Shown: piece by piece, positions 1 through 6,037 of the stretch
How the letters are laid out: every line of letters begins with the position of its first letter
Numbering within the stretch: the first letter of the stretch is position 1
From: an uncultured Actinomycetes bacterium
GTDB lineage: Bacteria > Actinomycetota > Actinomycetes > S36-B12
DNA length: 7,451 nt
Reading direction: 5' to 3'
NCBI GenBank assembly: GCA_905181745.1
Contig: CAJIYV010000045.1
Span: 1-7,451, forward strand
The notes under the pieces: model-generated
What the model was told of the DNA's origin: nothing
Databases searched by the model: none
What the model saw: only the letters and a program-made list of their open reading frames with translations
Program-made: the position numbers and the translations under genes

Positions 1-490
1 ACTCGGTCGACGTAAAAGTTCCCGGCTGCGTATTTTCTATTGTTTTTGTCCACGTCGCTGACGCTCCCGAGAAACCGGTAAGCACCGTGAGGTAGGTAAT
101 CCCGATGGCTGCCAAGATCACAGCCGCGCCAAACGCTTTGAGCCATAGAGGTCGGTTTCGGTTGAGCGGCACTCCGCGAGCAATCAACCAAAAAACAACT
201 AACAAGAGAAGGAACGCCACTGCGGCAATCGGGAAAATGTTTCCGTAGTCGACGTGTTCTTGAGGCCATCCAACTCGCTGGGATAAATTTTGCCCCGACG
301 TTTTTGAGATTACGCCAGCTACAACACCAACGGCGGCAGCTATTACTGTCTTGACACCGAAGAAACGCAGCGCCTTAGGGCGAGCGGCGATCAGGATCGC
401 GCCAATCGCGGAAAGCGGAATCAGGAAGACCGCGACATACATTAGAAGGGCTTGCATCGGCACGCCAATAAGCGAGTCGCACATAACCAT
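1..490 (-). CDS. DUF2231-like four-helix membrane protein, 3' end beyond window
   Basis: The open frame begins at ATG 490-488 and runs off the left edge after 163 codons, so the C-terminus is missing. Four hydrophobic segments are visible at about residues 15-36, 46-62, 86-104 and 119-140. The layout matches my memory of actinobacterial DUF2231 proteins: an N-terminal VPMQALLMYVAV in place of the usual LPxHALVVHxxV, then SGQNLSQRVG, EHVDYG and FSGASATW. The molecular role of the family is not established. Oddly, the two N-terminal histidines of the family pattern are Gln13 and Tyr18 here, and the HSG/DSG position is Phe140; only His79 remains. The start lies 11 bases after the permease stop with a GAGGGTAGG ribosome-binding stretch just upstream, so it is probably co-transcribed with the osmolyte ABC genes. 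Met3 is an alternative start. Family call is fairly sure; function unknown. Confidence 0.75.
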   Translation of the reverse strand, partial: MVMCDSLIGVPMQALLMYVAVFLIPLSAIGAILIAARPKALRFFGVKTVIAAAVGVVAGVISKTSGQNLSQRVGWPQEHVDYGNIFPIAAVAFLLLLVVFWLIARGVPLNRNRPLWLKAFGAAVILAAIGITYLTVLTGFSGASATWTKTIENTQPGTFTSTE

Positions 491-501
491 GAAACCTACC
501 C

Positions 502-1287
502 TCAGGCAAGGCCCTTAGGTTTGAGATACCGCTGGGCCAGCCCGCCAAAGAAATCAAGTGCCAGCGCAATGAGGGCCACCAGTACTGCCCCGACAAAAAT
601 TGCTGTGGGTCGACCGTTTTTAAGGCCACCAGCAATAGTTTCACCAAGCCCGCCTCCACCGATGAGATAGGCCAGAGTTGCCATGCCCACGTTAATCACT
701 GTCGCAGTACGAATCCCACCCATGATGACCGGTACGGCGAGGGGTAATTCAATTTGCCTGAGGCGCTGCAGCCCGTTCAGACCCATCCCTTTGCCGGCTT
801 CGATCACAGATTGATCGACTTGCTCGAGTCCAACGATCGTATTTCGAAGCACAGGGAGCAACGCGAATGTTGCCAACGCCAAAACAACGGTAACGGAACC
901 TTGACCAAACGCCACAAAGAAAAGGACTATCAGCCCATAAGCTGGAATTGCCTGGCCAAGTCCAAGCCCGGTAACTAAGTTGTTCTTCAACCGTGGGGCT
1001 CCCTCGCGGGTCACCACGATTCCTAGCGGAATCGCAAGCACGATCACCAGAGCAGTAGACCACAAGGCTAAAGAGATCTGTTGCTGGAATTGTGTCCAGA
1101 GGCGACTCGGTTCCAAAATGCTCGTTGTGGTTTTATCAAAATCGGAGTAGACCCACACCGCTACCAGTAAAACGGACAGCAGCGCAAAAAAGATCGGAGT
1201 CACAATCAAGTCAAGCTGACCAACGATTTGGTTGCGCCGCGATGGCAAGATCCCGGCTGATAATTGAGTGCTAGCCGTGGTACTCAT
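502..1287 (-). CDS. Glycine betaine/choline/proline-type ABC transporter permease 2 (OpuCB/ProW-like)
   Basis: A 261-residue inner-membrane permease of the quaternary-amine uptake (QAT) ABC family, which forms half of the channel through which the ATPase drives osmolyte import. A non-conserved N-terminus of about 27 residues precedes a helix at 28-47, and further helices lie around 73-92, 115-150, 183-205 and 229-249. The cytoplasmic coupling (EAA) loop is clear: EAGKGMGL from Glu163, ending in LPLA at 181-184, the surface that docks on the ATPase. GQAIPAYGL (111-119) and GGGGLG (210-215) are also typical of OpuC-type permeases. Its ATG overlaps the ATPase stop by one base (TAATG), with a GGTGA ribosome-binding site six bases ahead, which suggests translational coupling. 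It is paired with the permease at 2441-3100 as a likely heterodimer. The exact substrate cannot be read from the sequence. Confidence 0.9.
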   Translation of the reverse strand: MSTTASTQLSAGILPSRRNQIVGQLDLIVTPIFFALLSVLLVAVWVYSDFDKTTTSILEPSRLWTQFQQQISLALWSTALVIVLAIPLGIVVTREGAPRLKNNLVTGLGLGQAIPAYGLIVLFFVAFGQGSVTVVLALATFALLPVLRNTIVGLEQVDQSVIEAGKGMGLNGLQRLRQIELPLAVPVIMGGIRTATVINVGMATLAYLIGGGGLGETIAGGLKNGRPTAIFVGAVLVALIALALDFFGGLAQRYLKPKGLA

Positions 1288-2417
1288 TAATGGTCACCAT
1301 TACTAGGCTGGCTAATCAACATTGATGCCAGACTCTCAATGGTGCAGGTGCCCAAGTAATTTCCTCGGCTGTCCACTACAGCTGACATTCCTGCCGAACT
1401 TTGGAGCATGGAACTCAGCGCGTCTTGCAGAGTGTCCTCTGGTTGTAACTGCACCGTGATTCGCGCCGCCGCGGTGTCCAGCGACTCGGAACGGTTCAGG
1501 GCGCGCTCATCAACCCAAGCGACCGGGTGACGCGAGTCATCAAGGAGAACGGCGTACGGGAAGTGCGAATCGTGCAGTTGTGCGAGCGCATCGGTTCGGT
1601 TAGTAGAACGACTAATTTCTAATGGGTGCGAAAGCTCAATGTCACGCAGACGCCGCAATGTCAATGTTTTGAGAATCGCTCCAGATCCCAAAAAGTTTTC
1701 AACAAACGAGTCCGCAGGATCGGTAAGGATCACTTCAGGTGCATCTAGTTGAGCAATCTCAGACTGATCACGCAGGATCGCAATTCGGTCGCCCATTTTG
1801 ACTGCTTCGTCAATGTCATGAGTGACGAACACAATCGTCTTCTTCAATTCGGCTTGCAGCCTAAGGAATTCGTTTTGCAGGCGGTCGCGGGTGATCGGAT
1901 CGATGGCCCCAAATGGTTCGTCCATGAGTAGGACATCAGGATCGGCACCGAGCGCTCGGGCAACACCGACGCGCTGTGCCTGTCCACCGGAGAGTTCCCT
2001 GGGATAACGATCTCGGTACACGCTGGGGTCCATGCCAGTCAATTCGAGTAACTCGTCAACCCGATCGTTGATCTTATTTTTTGGCCACTTAAGTAGCTTG
2101 GGGACAGTTGCAATGTTTTCCGCGATAGTGCGGTGCGGGAATAGTCCGACTTGCTGAATCACGTATCCCATGCGGCGACGTAATTCATTTGGATCTCCCT
2201 CTGTTACATCTTCGCCTTCATAGATGATCCGCCCTGAAGTGGGTTCAATCATTCTGTTAATCAGACGAAGCGTTGTGCTCTTGCCGCAGCCTGACGGCCC
2301 AACCAATACAAGAATCTCTCCCGCCGCGACTTCAAGACTCAACCTGTCCACGGCCGGTTTATCAACTCCCGAGTACTTTTTTGTCACACTTTCAAGTGCA
2401 ATTGTGGGGGTCGTCAT
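1287..2417 (-). CDS. opuCA: Osmolyte ABC transporter ATPase with C-terminal CBS domains (OpuCA/ProV-like)
   Basis: A 376-residue cytoplasmic ATPase that powers the importer. Numbering from the start chosen here: Walker A GPSGCGKST at 40-48, Q-loop glutamines around 87-88, signature LSGGQ at 142-146, Walker B VLLMDEP at 162-168 and switch histidine His200 in FVTHD. Residues from about 255 to 370 form a CBS-type regulatory tail; the two repeats are around PYAVLLDDSRHPVAWVDE and VQLQPEDTLQDALSSML. In this family such tails gate transport by ionic strength or by cyclic di-AMP; which applies here is unknown. An upstream in-frame ATG at 2444 overlaps the permease stop (ATGA) and would add nine residues. 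I prefer 2417 because a perfect AAGGAG sits six bases ahead and the protein then opens MTTPTIALESV, as family members do. The gene symbol reflects the family; orthology to the Bacillus gene is not proven. Confidence 0.93.
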   Translation of the reverse strand: MTTPTIALESVTKKYSGVDKPAVDRLSLEVAAGEILVLVGPSGCGKSTTLRLINRMIEPTSGRIIYEGEDVTEGDPNELRRRMGYVIQQVGLFPHRTIAENIATVPKLLKWPKNKINDRVDELLELTGMDPSVYRDRYPRELSGGQAQRVGVARALGADPDVLLMDEPFGAIDPITRDRLQNEFLRLQAELKKTIVFVTHDIDEAVKMGDRIAILRDQSEIAQLDAPEVILTDPADSFVENFLGSGAILKTLTLRRLRDIELSHPLEISRSTNRTDALAQLHDSHFPYAVLLDDSRHPVAWVDERALNRSESLDTAAARITVQLQPEDTLQDALSSMLQSSAGMSAVVDSRGNYLGTCTIESLASMLISQPSNGDH

Positions 2418-2423
2418 CTTGAT

Positions 2424-2429
2424 CTCCTT
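2424..2429 (-). promoter_or_regulatory. Strong ribosome-binding site that fixes the ATPase start
   Basis: On the minus strand this reads AAGGAG, six bases before the ATG at 2417-2415. It lies inside the reading frame that would open at the upstream ATG at 2444, whose own leader (GAGTGCGCTC) is weak. This is the main reason for calling the shorter ATPase. Confidence 0.7.
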
Positions 2430-2440
2430 ATTGTCAAAGT

Positions 2441-3100
2441 TCATGAGCGCACTCCACTCGGATTGGTAAAACGTCCAACTGTGCGCAGGATAAAGTCAAC
2501 TACCAGTGCAAGAGCTAAAGACAGGATTACTCCGGTCCAGATCGCTTCAAGTGAGTTTGGCAGCGGGAGTCGGGCCAGGCCGCTTTTAATAAAGTCACCG
2601 AGGCCACCACCTGCAACCAGGGTCGCAATAGCGGAAATACCAACGGTGAGAAGAGCACTCACTCGAATGCCGGCGAGCATGATCGGCCATGCCAATGGCA
2701 ACTGGACCTTGCGCAAGATTTGACCTGAGGTGAGGCCCATGCCCTTAGCCGACTCGAGGATGCTGGAGTCGACTGAATCCAGTCCAGCGACCGTGTTTCG
2801 CATAATTGGTAGGAGCGCATAGAGGAAAAGTGCAATAAAACTAGGTGCAAATCCGAGACCAACGATCGGTATAAAAATCGTGAACAAAGCCAAACTCGGT
2901 ATTGTCAAAAACACACTTGCGATAGAAAGCGTGAGTTCTTTTGCAAACGGATTGTGTCTCGTTGCAACGCCTAAGACGATGGCGACGATGCTAGCTGAGA
3001 TTGTTACCAGGACGACGTAGGTCAGTGTTTGCGCAAGCGTCTCGATGACTAGATCTCCACGCGTTGAGAGATACTCAAACCAACTCGAAATGCCGTCCAT
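2441..3100 (-). CDS. Glycine betaine/choline/proline-type ABC transporter permease 1 (OpuCD/ProW-like)
   Basis: A 219-residue inner-membrane permease, a typical length for the compact OpuCB/OpuCD subunits. After a short amphipathic N-terminus there are hydrophobic segments at about 24-45, 58-80, 84-102, 136-165 and 187-207. The EAA coupling loop is plain: ESAKGMGL from Glu116 to LPLA at 134-137. LTIPSLALF (65-73) and GGGLGDFI (164-171) are shared with the second permease, so the two genes are likely ancient duplicates forming a heterodimeric channel. The ATG at 3100-3098 has an excellent AGGAGG at 3114-3109, eight bases ahead. The gene follows the binding-protein gene across an 82-base gap containing a strong hairpin, so its transcription probably depends on readthrough. 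Its TGA stop is 23 bases before the preferred ATPase start and overlaps the alternative one. Confidence 0.9.
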   Translation of the reverse strand: MDGISSWFEYLSTRGDLVIETLAQTLTYVVLVTISASIVAIVLGVATRHNPFAKELTLSIASVFLTIPSLALFTIFIPIVGLGFAPSFIALFLYALLPIMRNTVAGLDSVDSSILESAKGMGLTSGQILRKVQLPLAWPIMLAGIRVSALLTVGISAIATLVAGGGLGDFIKSGLARLPLPNSLEAIWTGVILSLALALVVDFILRTVGRFTNPSGVRS

Positions 3101-3135
3101 GCAAACCCCCTCCTATGGAATGTGGTGGATCAATG

Positions 3136-3178
3136 TAAAAGGACATGGAGGCAGGGTTCCTGCCTCCATGTCCTTTTA
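3136..3178 (-). terminator. Perfect 20-bp hairpin after the binding-protein gene; probable partial terminator
   Basis: Arms at 3136-3155 and 3159-3178 are perfectly complementary over 20 bp around a 3-base loop. On the minus strand the right half ends in CCTTTTA, so a run of four U residues closes the stem, as in an intrinsic terminator. It begins four bases after the binding-protein stop codon (TAG, 3185-3183) and ends 35 bases before the permease ATG. Because the downstream genes belong to the same transporter and I see no good promoter in the remaining gap, it most likely attenuates transcription or protects the 3' end of the first message rather than ending the operon. The A and U tracts are symmetrical, so it could also act on the plus strand. 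Confidence 0.8.
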
Positions 3179-3182
3179 TTGA

Positions 3183-4151
3183 CTAACCTGCGATGATTCC
3201 TTCTGTTACCAAGAAGTCGGCAGCGACAGCTGAGGCCTCTTCGCCATCGGCTGAAACTCGCTTATTGAGTTCGGCCATCTTGTTGTTGTCCAATGGCGCC
3301 AAAATGGCAGCGACAATGGCTTCGAACTGATCTGGCGCTTGGTCGTAGGTCTCGGCACGCATTGCTGCTGAAACGTTGTAGAGGATATTTATGCCTGGAT
3401 CTTCAACCAGCGTCAAGCCAAGTGCCGGAATCCGACCGTCAGTGGTGTACACCTCACCGAATGTGCAGTTGTTGTCTGCAGTCTCGGTGTAGATAACGCC
3501 CGTGTCCAGAATGTTGCGTTGTTCTTCTGGCAATTCAATTCCCGTTGCCGTTTCAGTCAAGATCAGGCCATCTGGGCGATCTGGGAATTCGGTCTCCATG
3601 CAGACGACTGCATCTGGGTTGTCGCGCACATACTCCATGAATGTTTGAGTCGTGAACGGCCCGCCGTTAGCTTCAGTCGTTTCTGGACTTGACACGAAAC
3701 CATAAGTGTTATTGAACGGAGAGCGACCAATCCAGGCGATGCTGTTTTCCTTAAGGTCCATTTCCTTCACTTTACCCGTGAGTTCCGCAGCGTCAAAGCT
3801 TGGATTTTCCTGCTCAAGGTGAACCGCATAGCCGGTTCCGTTGTACTCGGGGTAGACATCAATTTCACCAGAAAGTAGAGCAGCCCGGGCAACGCTCGTA
3901 CCGCCGAGGTTGACCTTGTCGGTGATTTCAGCGCCCGCGGCACCGAACGCTTGAACCAAGATTTGACCGAGCAGAAGCTGCTCATCAAAATCCTTGGATC
4001 CCACCGTTACGGAAATTCCATCAAGGCTGTTTGCCCCTGCAACAGTGTCGCCTTGCTCGTTTCCGCTCGAGTCCGAATCACTCGAACACGCTGATAGTGC
4101 CAGCGCCGAGGCGGCCATCACGACCACCAACTTCTTAGTTAACGACTTCAT
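3183..4151 (-). CDS. opuCC: Glycine betaine/choline-type substrate-binding lipoprotein (OpuCC/ProX-like)
   Basis: A 322-residue extracytoplasmic binding protein that delivers a compatible solute to the two permeases. The N-terminus MKSLTKKLVVVMAASALALSAC is a lipoprotein signal: basic head, hydrophobic core and lipobox LSAC with Cys22 as the anchored residue, followed by a Ser/Asp linker. The mature part fits the OpuAC/QAT family: VGSKDFDEQLLLG at 50-62, VYPEYNGTGY at 99-108 with aromatic residues suited to a quaternary-amine cage, and FGEVYTTDGRIPAL at about 231-244. Cys184 and Cys229 could form a disulfide (inference). The start at 4151 is preferred because GGAG lies eight bases ahead and the signal peptide begins there; an ATG at 4232 would add 27 residues that bury the signal. 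It is first in the ABC cluster and is followed at once by a hairpin. Betaine, choline, carnitine or proline cannot be told apart. Confidence 0.92.
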   Translation of the reverse strand: MKSLTKKLVVVMAASALALSACSSDSDSSGNEQGDTVAGANSLDGISVTVGSKDFDEQLLLGQILVQAFGAAGAEITDKVNLGGTSVARAALLSGEIDVYPEYNGTGYAVHLEQENPSFDAAELTGKVKEMDLKENSIAWIGRSPFNNTYGFVSSPETTEANGGPFTTQTFMEYVRDNPDAVVCMETEFPDRPDGLILTETATGIELPEEQRNILDTGVIYTETADNNCTFGEVYTTDGRIPALGLTLVEDPGINILYNVSAAMRAETYDQAPDQFEAIVAAILAPLDNNKMAELNKRVSADGEEASAVAADFLVTEGIIAG

Positions 4152-4183
4152 ATTTCGTACTCCACTCATCATAGGTAAACGGC

Positions 4184-4202
4184 GATCTGATCCATTCAGA
4201 TC
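4184..4202. promoter_or_regulatory. 19-bp palindrome GATCTGA-N5-TCAGATC, candidate operator
   Basis: Two perfect 7-base half-sites flank a 5-base centre, 32 bases upstream of the binding-protein ATG and 17 bases downstream of a candidate -10 box. The spacing and symmetry suit a dimeric repressor site; as RNA the same sequence would form a small hairpin in the leader. No regulator gene lies in the window to pair it with. Confidence 0.4.
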
Positions 4203-4219
4203 CAACCTTGCTATGTTCC

Positions 4220-4249
4220 AACTTACGGCCAATTACGTCCGTGTGACAA
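4220..4249 (-). promoter_or_regulatory. Weak candidate promoter for the osmolyte transporter operon
   Basis: On the minus strand TTGTCA (4249-4244) and TAAGTT (4225-4220) are separated by 18 bases. TAAGTT fits the TANNNT form of actinobacterial -10 boxes. A start of transcription near 4213 would give a leader of roughly 60 bases containing the palindrome at 4184-4202. Other hexamer pairs in this stretch are nearly as good, so this is only a candidate. Confidence 0.25.
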
Positions 4250-4323
4250 GTTCGCGACATAATTAGGACACGATTGGCGTGTAAACATGCGCAGATCGTT
4301 ATGAATGAGCGCATTACATGAGG

Positions 4324-4353
4324 ACTATCTCATTTACTATCTCATTTACTATC
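4324..4353. repeat. 12-bp tandem repeat, 2.5 copies, across the antiporter stop codon
   Basis: On the plus strand ACTATCTCATTT occurs at 4324-4335 and 4336-4347, followed by the partial copy ACTATC at 4348-4353. On the minus strand it begins in the last antiporter codons (CGA then stop TAG) and continues as repeats of TAGTAAATGAGA, so each unit carries stop codons and a two-codon ATG-AGA frame closed by TAG. Replication slippage is the simplest origin. Confidence 0.85.
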
Positions 4354-5941
4354 GGATTTGCCGCACCAAAGCTTGCTCGCGCGAATCCAACTCTCGTAAG
4401 AGTGGCCGGGCTATTGAGTCAGGCAAACCATCGCTGTCCCGCAAGCGGATCAGTTCCTCCTGCTCGGCGTGCACCATGGAAACCGCAAGGTTAAGCATTT
4501 GGGAAATCTCTAGTTCGGCGGTCACTGGCTGCACAGACTCTTGAGCTGACGAACTTCTCAACAGTCGCATCTCCCGATCGCGACGCAATGATTCAACGTC
4601 CTCAGGGCTCAGCGGTGTCCCAGCTTGGGTGAATTCCTCAAGCGCGGTGTCAAGACGGATTAAGGCAGCTTTCGCAAGCATCCCCTGCACCCGAGCGATC
4701 TCTGCTGTGTCATCGTCGACCGGAATTTTGAGCATCCGGGCCATCGGACCAAGGGTCTCAGCCAAAATCAGAGTAATCACGATAACGAGGAAACTCACCG
4801 CGAGAATAAGGTCCCGGTTCGGGAATGGGTCACCCACCATCGTAACTAACGGGATTGAAAAAGCGGCCAAACCTGAAATAGGTCCTCGAGCGCCAGCCCA
4901 AGCCATGACCGCGGCCTCGCGACCAAACGTTGCATGACGAGACACCGGTGACTTGGCAAGACGAGTCACACCAACCATTGCGAACACAAAGACTGCTCGG
5001 GTAATGATCAACGTTAGGACAACAGCGCCGGTGAGAATTAAGGCCGTGTGTACTTCTGAGGTCTTAAGCCGGCCCAGTACTTCAGGGAGTTGCAAACCAA
5101 TCAAGAAAAAAGCCAACGCCTGAAGAATGAAAGTGAGATGCCGCCACACCACGGCGCTTTGCACGCGGCCCGCAGCCCCAGGTTCAGAGTTTTGCCGATG
5201 TGCAACAAAAAGCCCTGCCACGACTATTGCCAAAATACCCGACCCTTGGGCAGCTTCTGCCGTTATATACACAAGAAATGGCGCAACAATGATCAGTGAA
5301 TTCGCGGGGACCAGATCATGGCTAGTTCTCAGGAGCCGTCCCATAATCCACCCACTGAAAAGTCCAATACCAACACCCACGAACACGGCAAGTGAAAAAT
5401 CAACGGCAACTTCGCCCATAGTGATTGATCCGGCAATCGCAGCAACAATTGCCACTTTCAGCGCAGTCAAGCCAGTTCCGTCGTTAACTAAACTTTCACC
5501 CTCGAGAATTGACACAAGCCGTCGAGGCAACGACGCTCTTTTAGCAATCGTTCCTACAGAAACAGCATCCGTGGGTGCCAAGACTGCCCCCAGCGCCATG
5601 GCAACCGCAATGGGCAGTGCGGCGACCCAGTAACCAACAAACCCCACCGCAAAAGTTGAGAAAACAACAAGGCCAATCGCAAGAACAAACACGGGTCGAG
5701 CAACTTTACGCAAATCCAGATACGAAGACCCAAGTGCTTCACCAAATACAAGGGGTGCCAACACAGCGACCAAAATAATTTCCGGGTCGGGGACTTCATT
5801 GGGACCAAATGGCGCAATGCCCAACAAGAAACCTGCCCCAATTAGCGGCAATGACATCGACCAACCCCGCTGACGCAGAAATGCCGCGATTACAACAGCC
5901 ACCACCCCCGAGATTGCGAGGGTAGTAAAGGCGCTGGACAC
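4349..5941 (-). CDS. CPA1-family Na+/H+ antiporter
   Basis: A 530-residue membrane exchanger that should swap internal Na+ (possibly K+ or Li+) for external H+, for sodium and pH balance. About twelve hydrophobic segments fill residues 3-400. Family motifs are in order: APTDAV at 122-127, EGESLVNDGTG at 147-157 with Asp154 the likely ion-binding aspartate next to Asn153, FFLIGLQLP at 278-286 and WAGARGPISGLAAF at 348-361. Residues from about 405 to 530 form a charged cytoplasmic tail rich in Glu, Arg and Leu, with likely coiled-coil stretches and a probable regulatory role. The start is GTG at 5941-5939, with AGGG seven bases ahead and an in-frame TAG just upstream. It is co-directional with the osmolyte transporter cluster 197 bases downstream, with no convincing terminator between, and divergent from the MMPL gene. 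Ion preference cannot be read from sequence. Confidence 0.92.
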   Translation of the reverse strand: MSSAFTTLAISGVVAVVIAAFLRQRGWSMSLPLIGAGFLLGIAPFGPNEVPDPEIILVAVLAPLVFGEALGSSYLDLRKVARPVFVLAIGLVVFSTFAVGFVGYWVAALPIAVAMALGAVLAPTDAVSVGTIAKRASLPRRLVSILEGESLVNDGTGLTALKVAIVAAIAGSITMGEVAVDFSLAVFVGVGIGLFSGWIMGRLLRTSHDLVPANSLIIVAPFLVYITAEAAQGSGILAIVVAGLFVAHRQNSEPGAAGRVQSAVVWRHLTFILQALAFFLIGLQLPEVLGRLKTSEVHTALILTGAVVLTLIITRAVFVFAMVGVTRLAKSPVSRHATFGREAAVMAWAGARGPISGLAAFSIPLVTMVGDPFPNRDLILAVSFLVIVITLILAETLGPMARMLKIPVDDDTAEIARVQGMLAKAALIRLDTALEEFTQAGTPLSPEDVESLRRDREMRLLRSSSAQESVQPVTAELEISQMLNLAVSMVHAEQEELIRLRDSDGLPDSIARPLLRELDSREQALVRQIR

Positions 5942-6037
5942 GCTACGACCCTAATGTCTGAACCTTCCTGCTGCTCCACAAGAACTCGATATCAGCGGGA
6001 ATTTGCACGGTCGGCTCAAATAGGGGACGCTCAAGCC
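5942..6037. promoter_or_regulatory. 96-base divergent intergenic region between antiporter and MMPL transporter
   Basis: Both flanking genes start here and point away from each other, so both promoters, or a shared control region, should lie within it or in the adjoining coding ends. I see no strong -35/-10 pair; GATATC at 5988-5993 is the only notable short palindrome. An in-frame ATG at 5954 would extend the MMPL protein by 28 residues and leave almost no gap. Confidence 0.35.

Noticed and set aside
375..659. 94-codon minus-strand frame spanning the end of permease 2 and the start of the DUF2231-like gene
   Set aside because: It lies out of frame across two well-supported genes, has no recognisable family features and no separate ribosome-binding site.
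4152..4232. 27-residue N-terminal extension of the binding lipoprotein from an ATG at 4232
   Set aside because: It would place a polar stretch ahead of the signal peptide and overlap the candidate promoter and palindrome, whereas the inner ATG has a GGAG at good spacing.
4268..4282. Small hairpin ACACG-N5-CGTGT considered as the antiporter terminator
   Set aside because: The stem is only 5 bp with no U run after it on the minus strand, too weak to call.
4287..4314. Inverted repeat ATGCGC-N16-GCGCAT downstream of the antiporter
   Set aside because: Six base pairs around a 16-base loop with no U tract is within chance expectation for this length.
4152..4348. Riboswitch or small RNA in the leader of the osmolyte operon
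   Set aside because: Apart from the 19-bp palindrome I see no multi-helix fold or conserved core resembling a known riboswitch.
5127..5633. 168-codon plus-strand frame inside the antiporter gene
   Set aside because: It is antisense to clear antiporter motifs; its Ala/Pro/Thr-rich composition is what the reverse of hydrophobic membrane codons gives.
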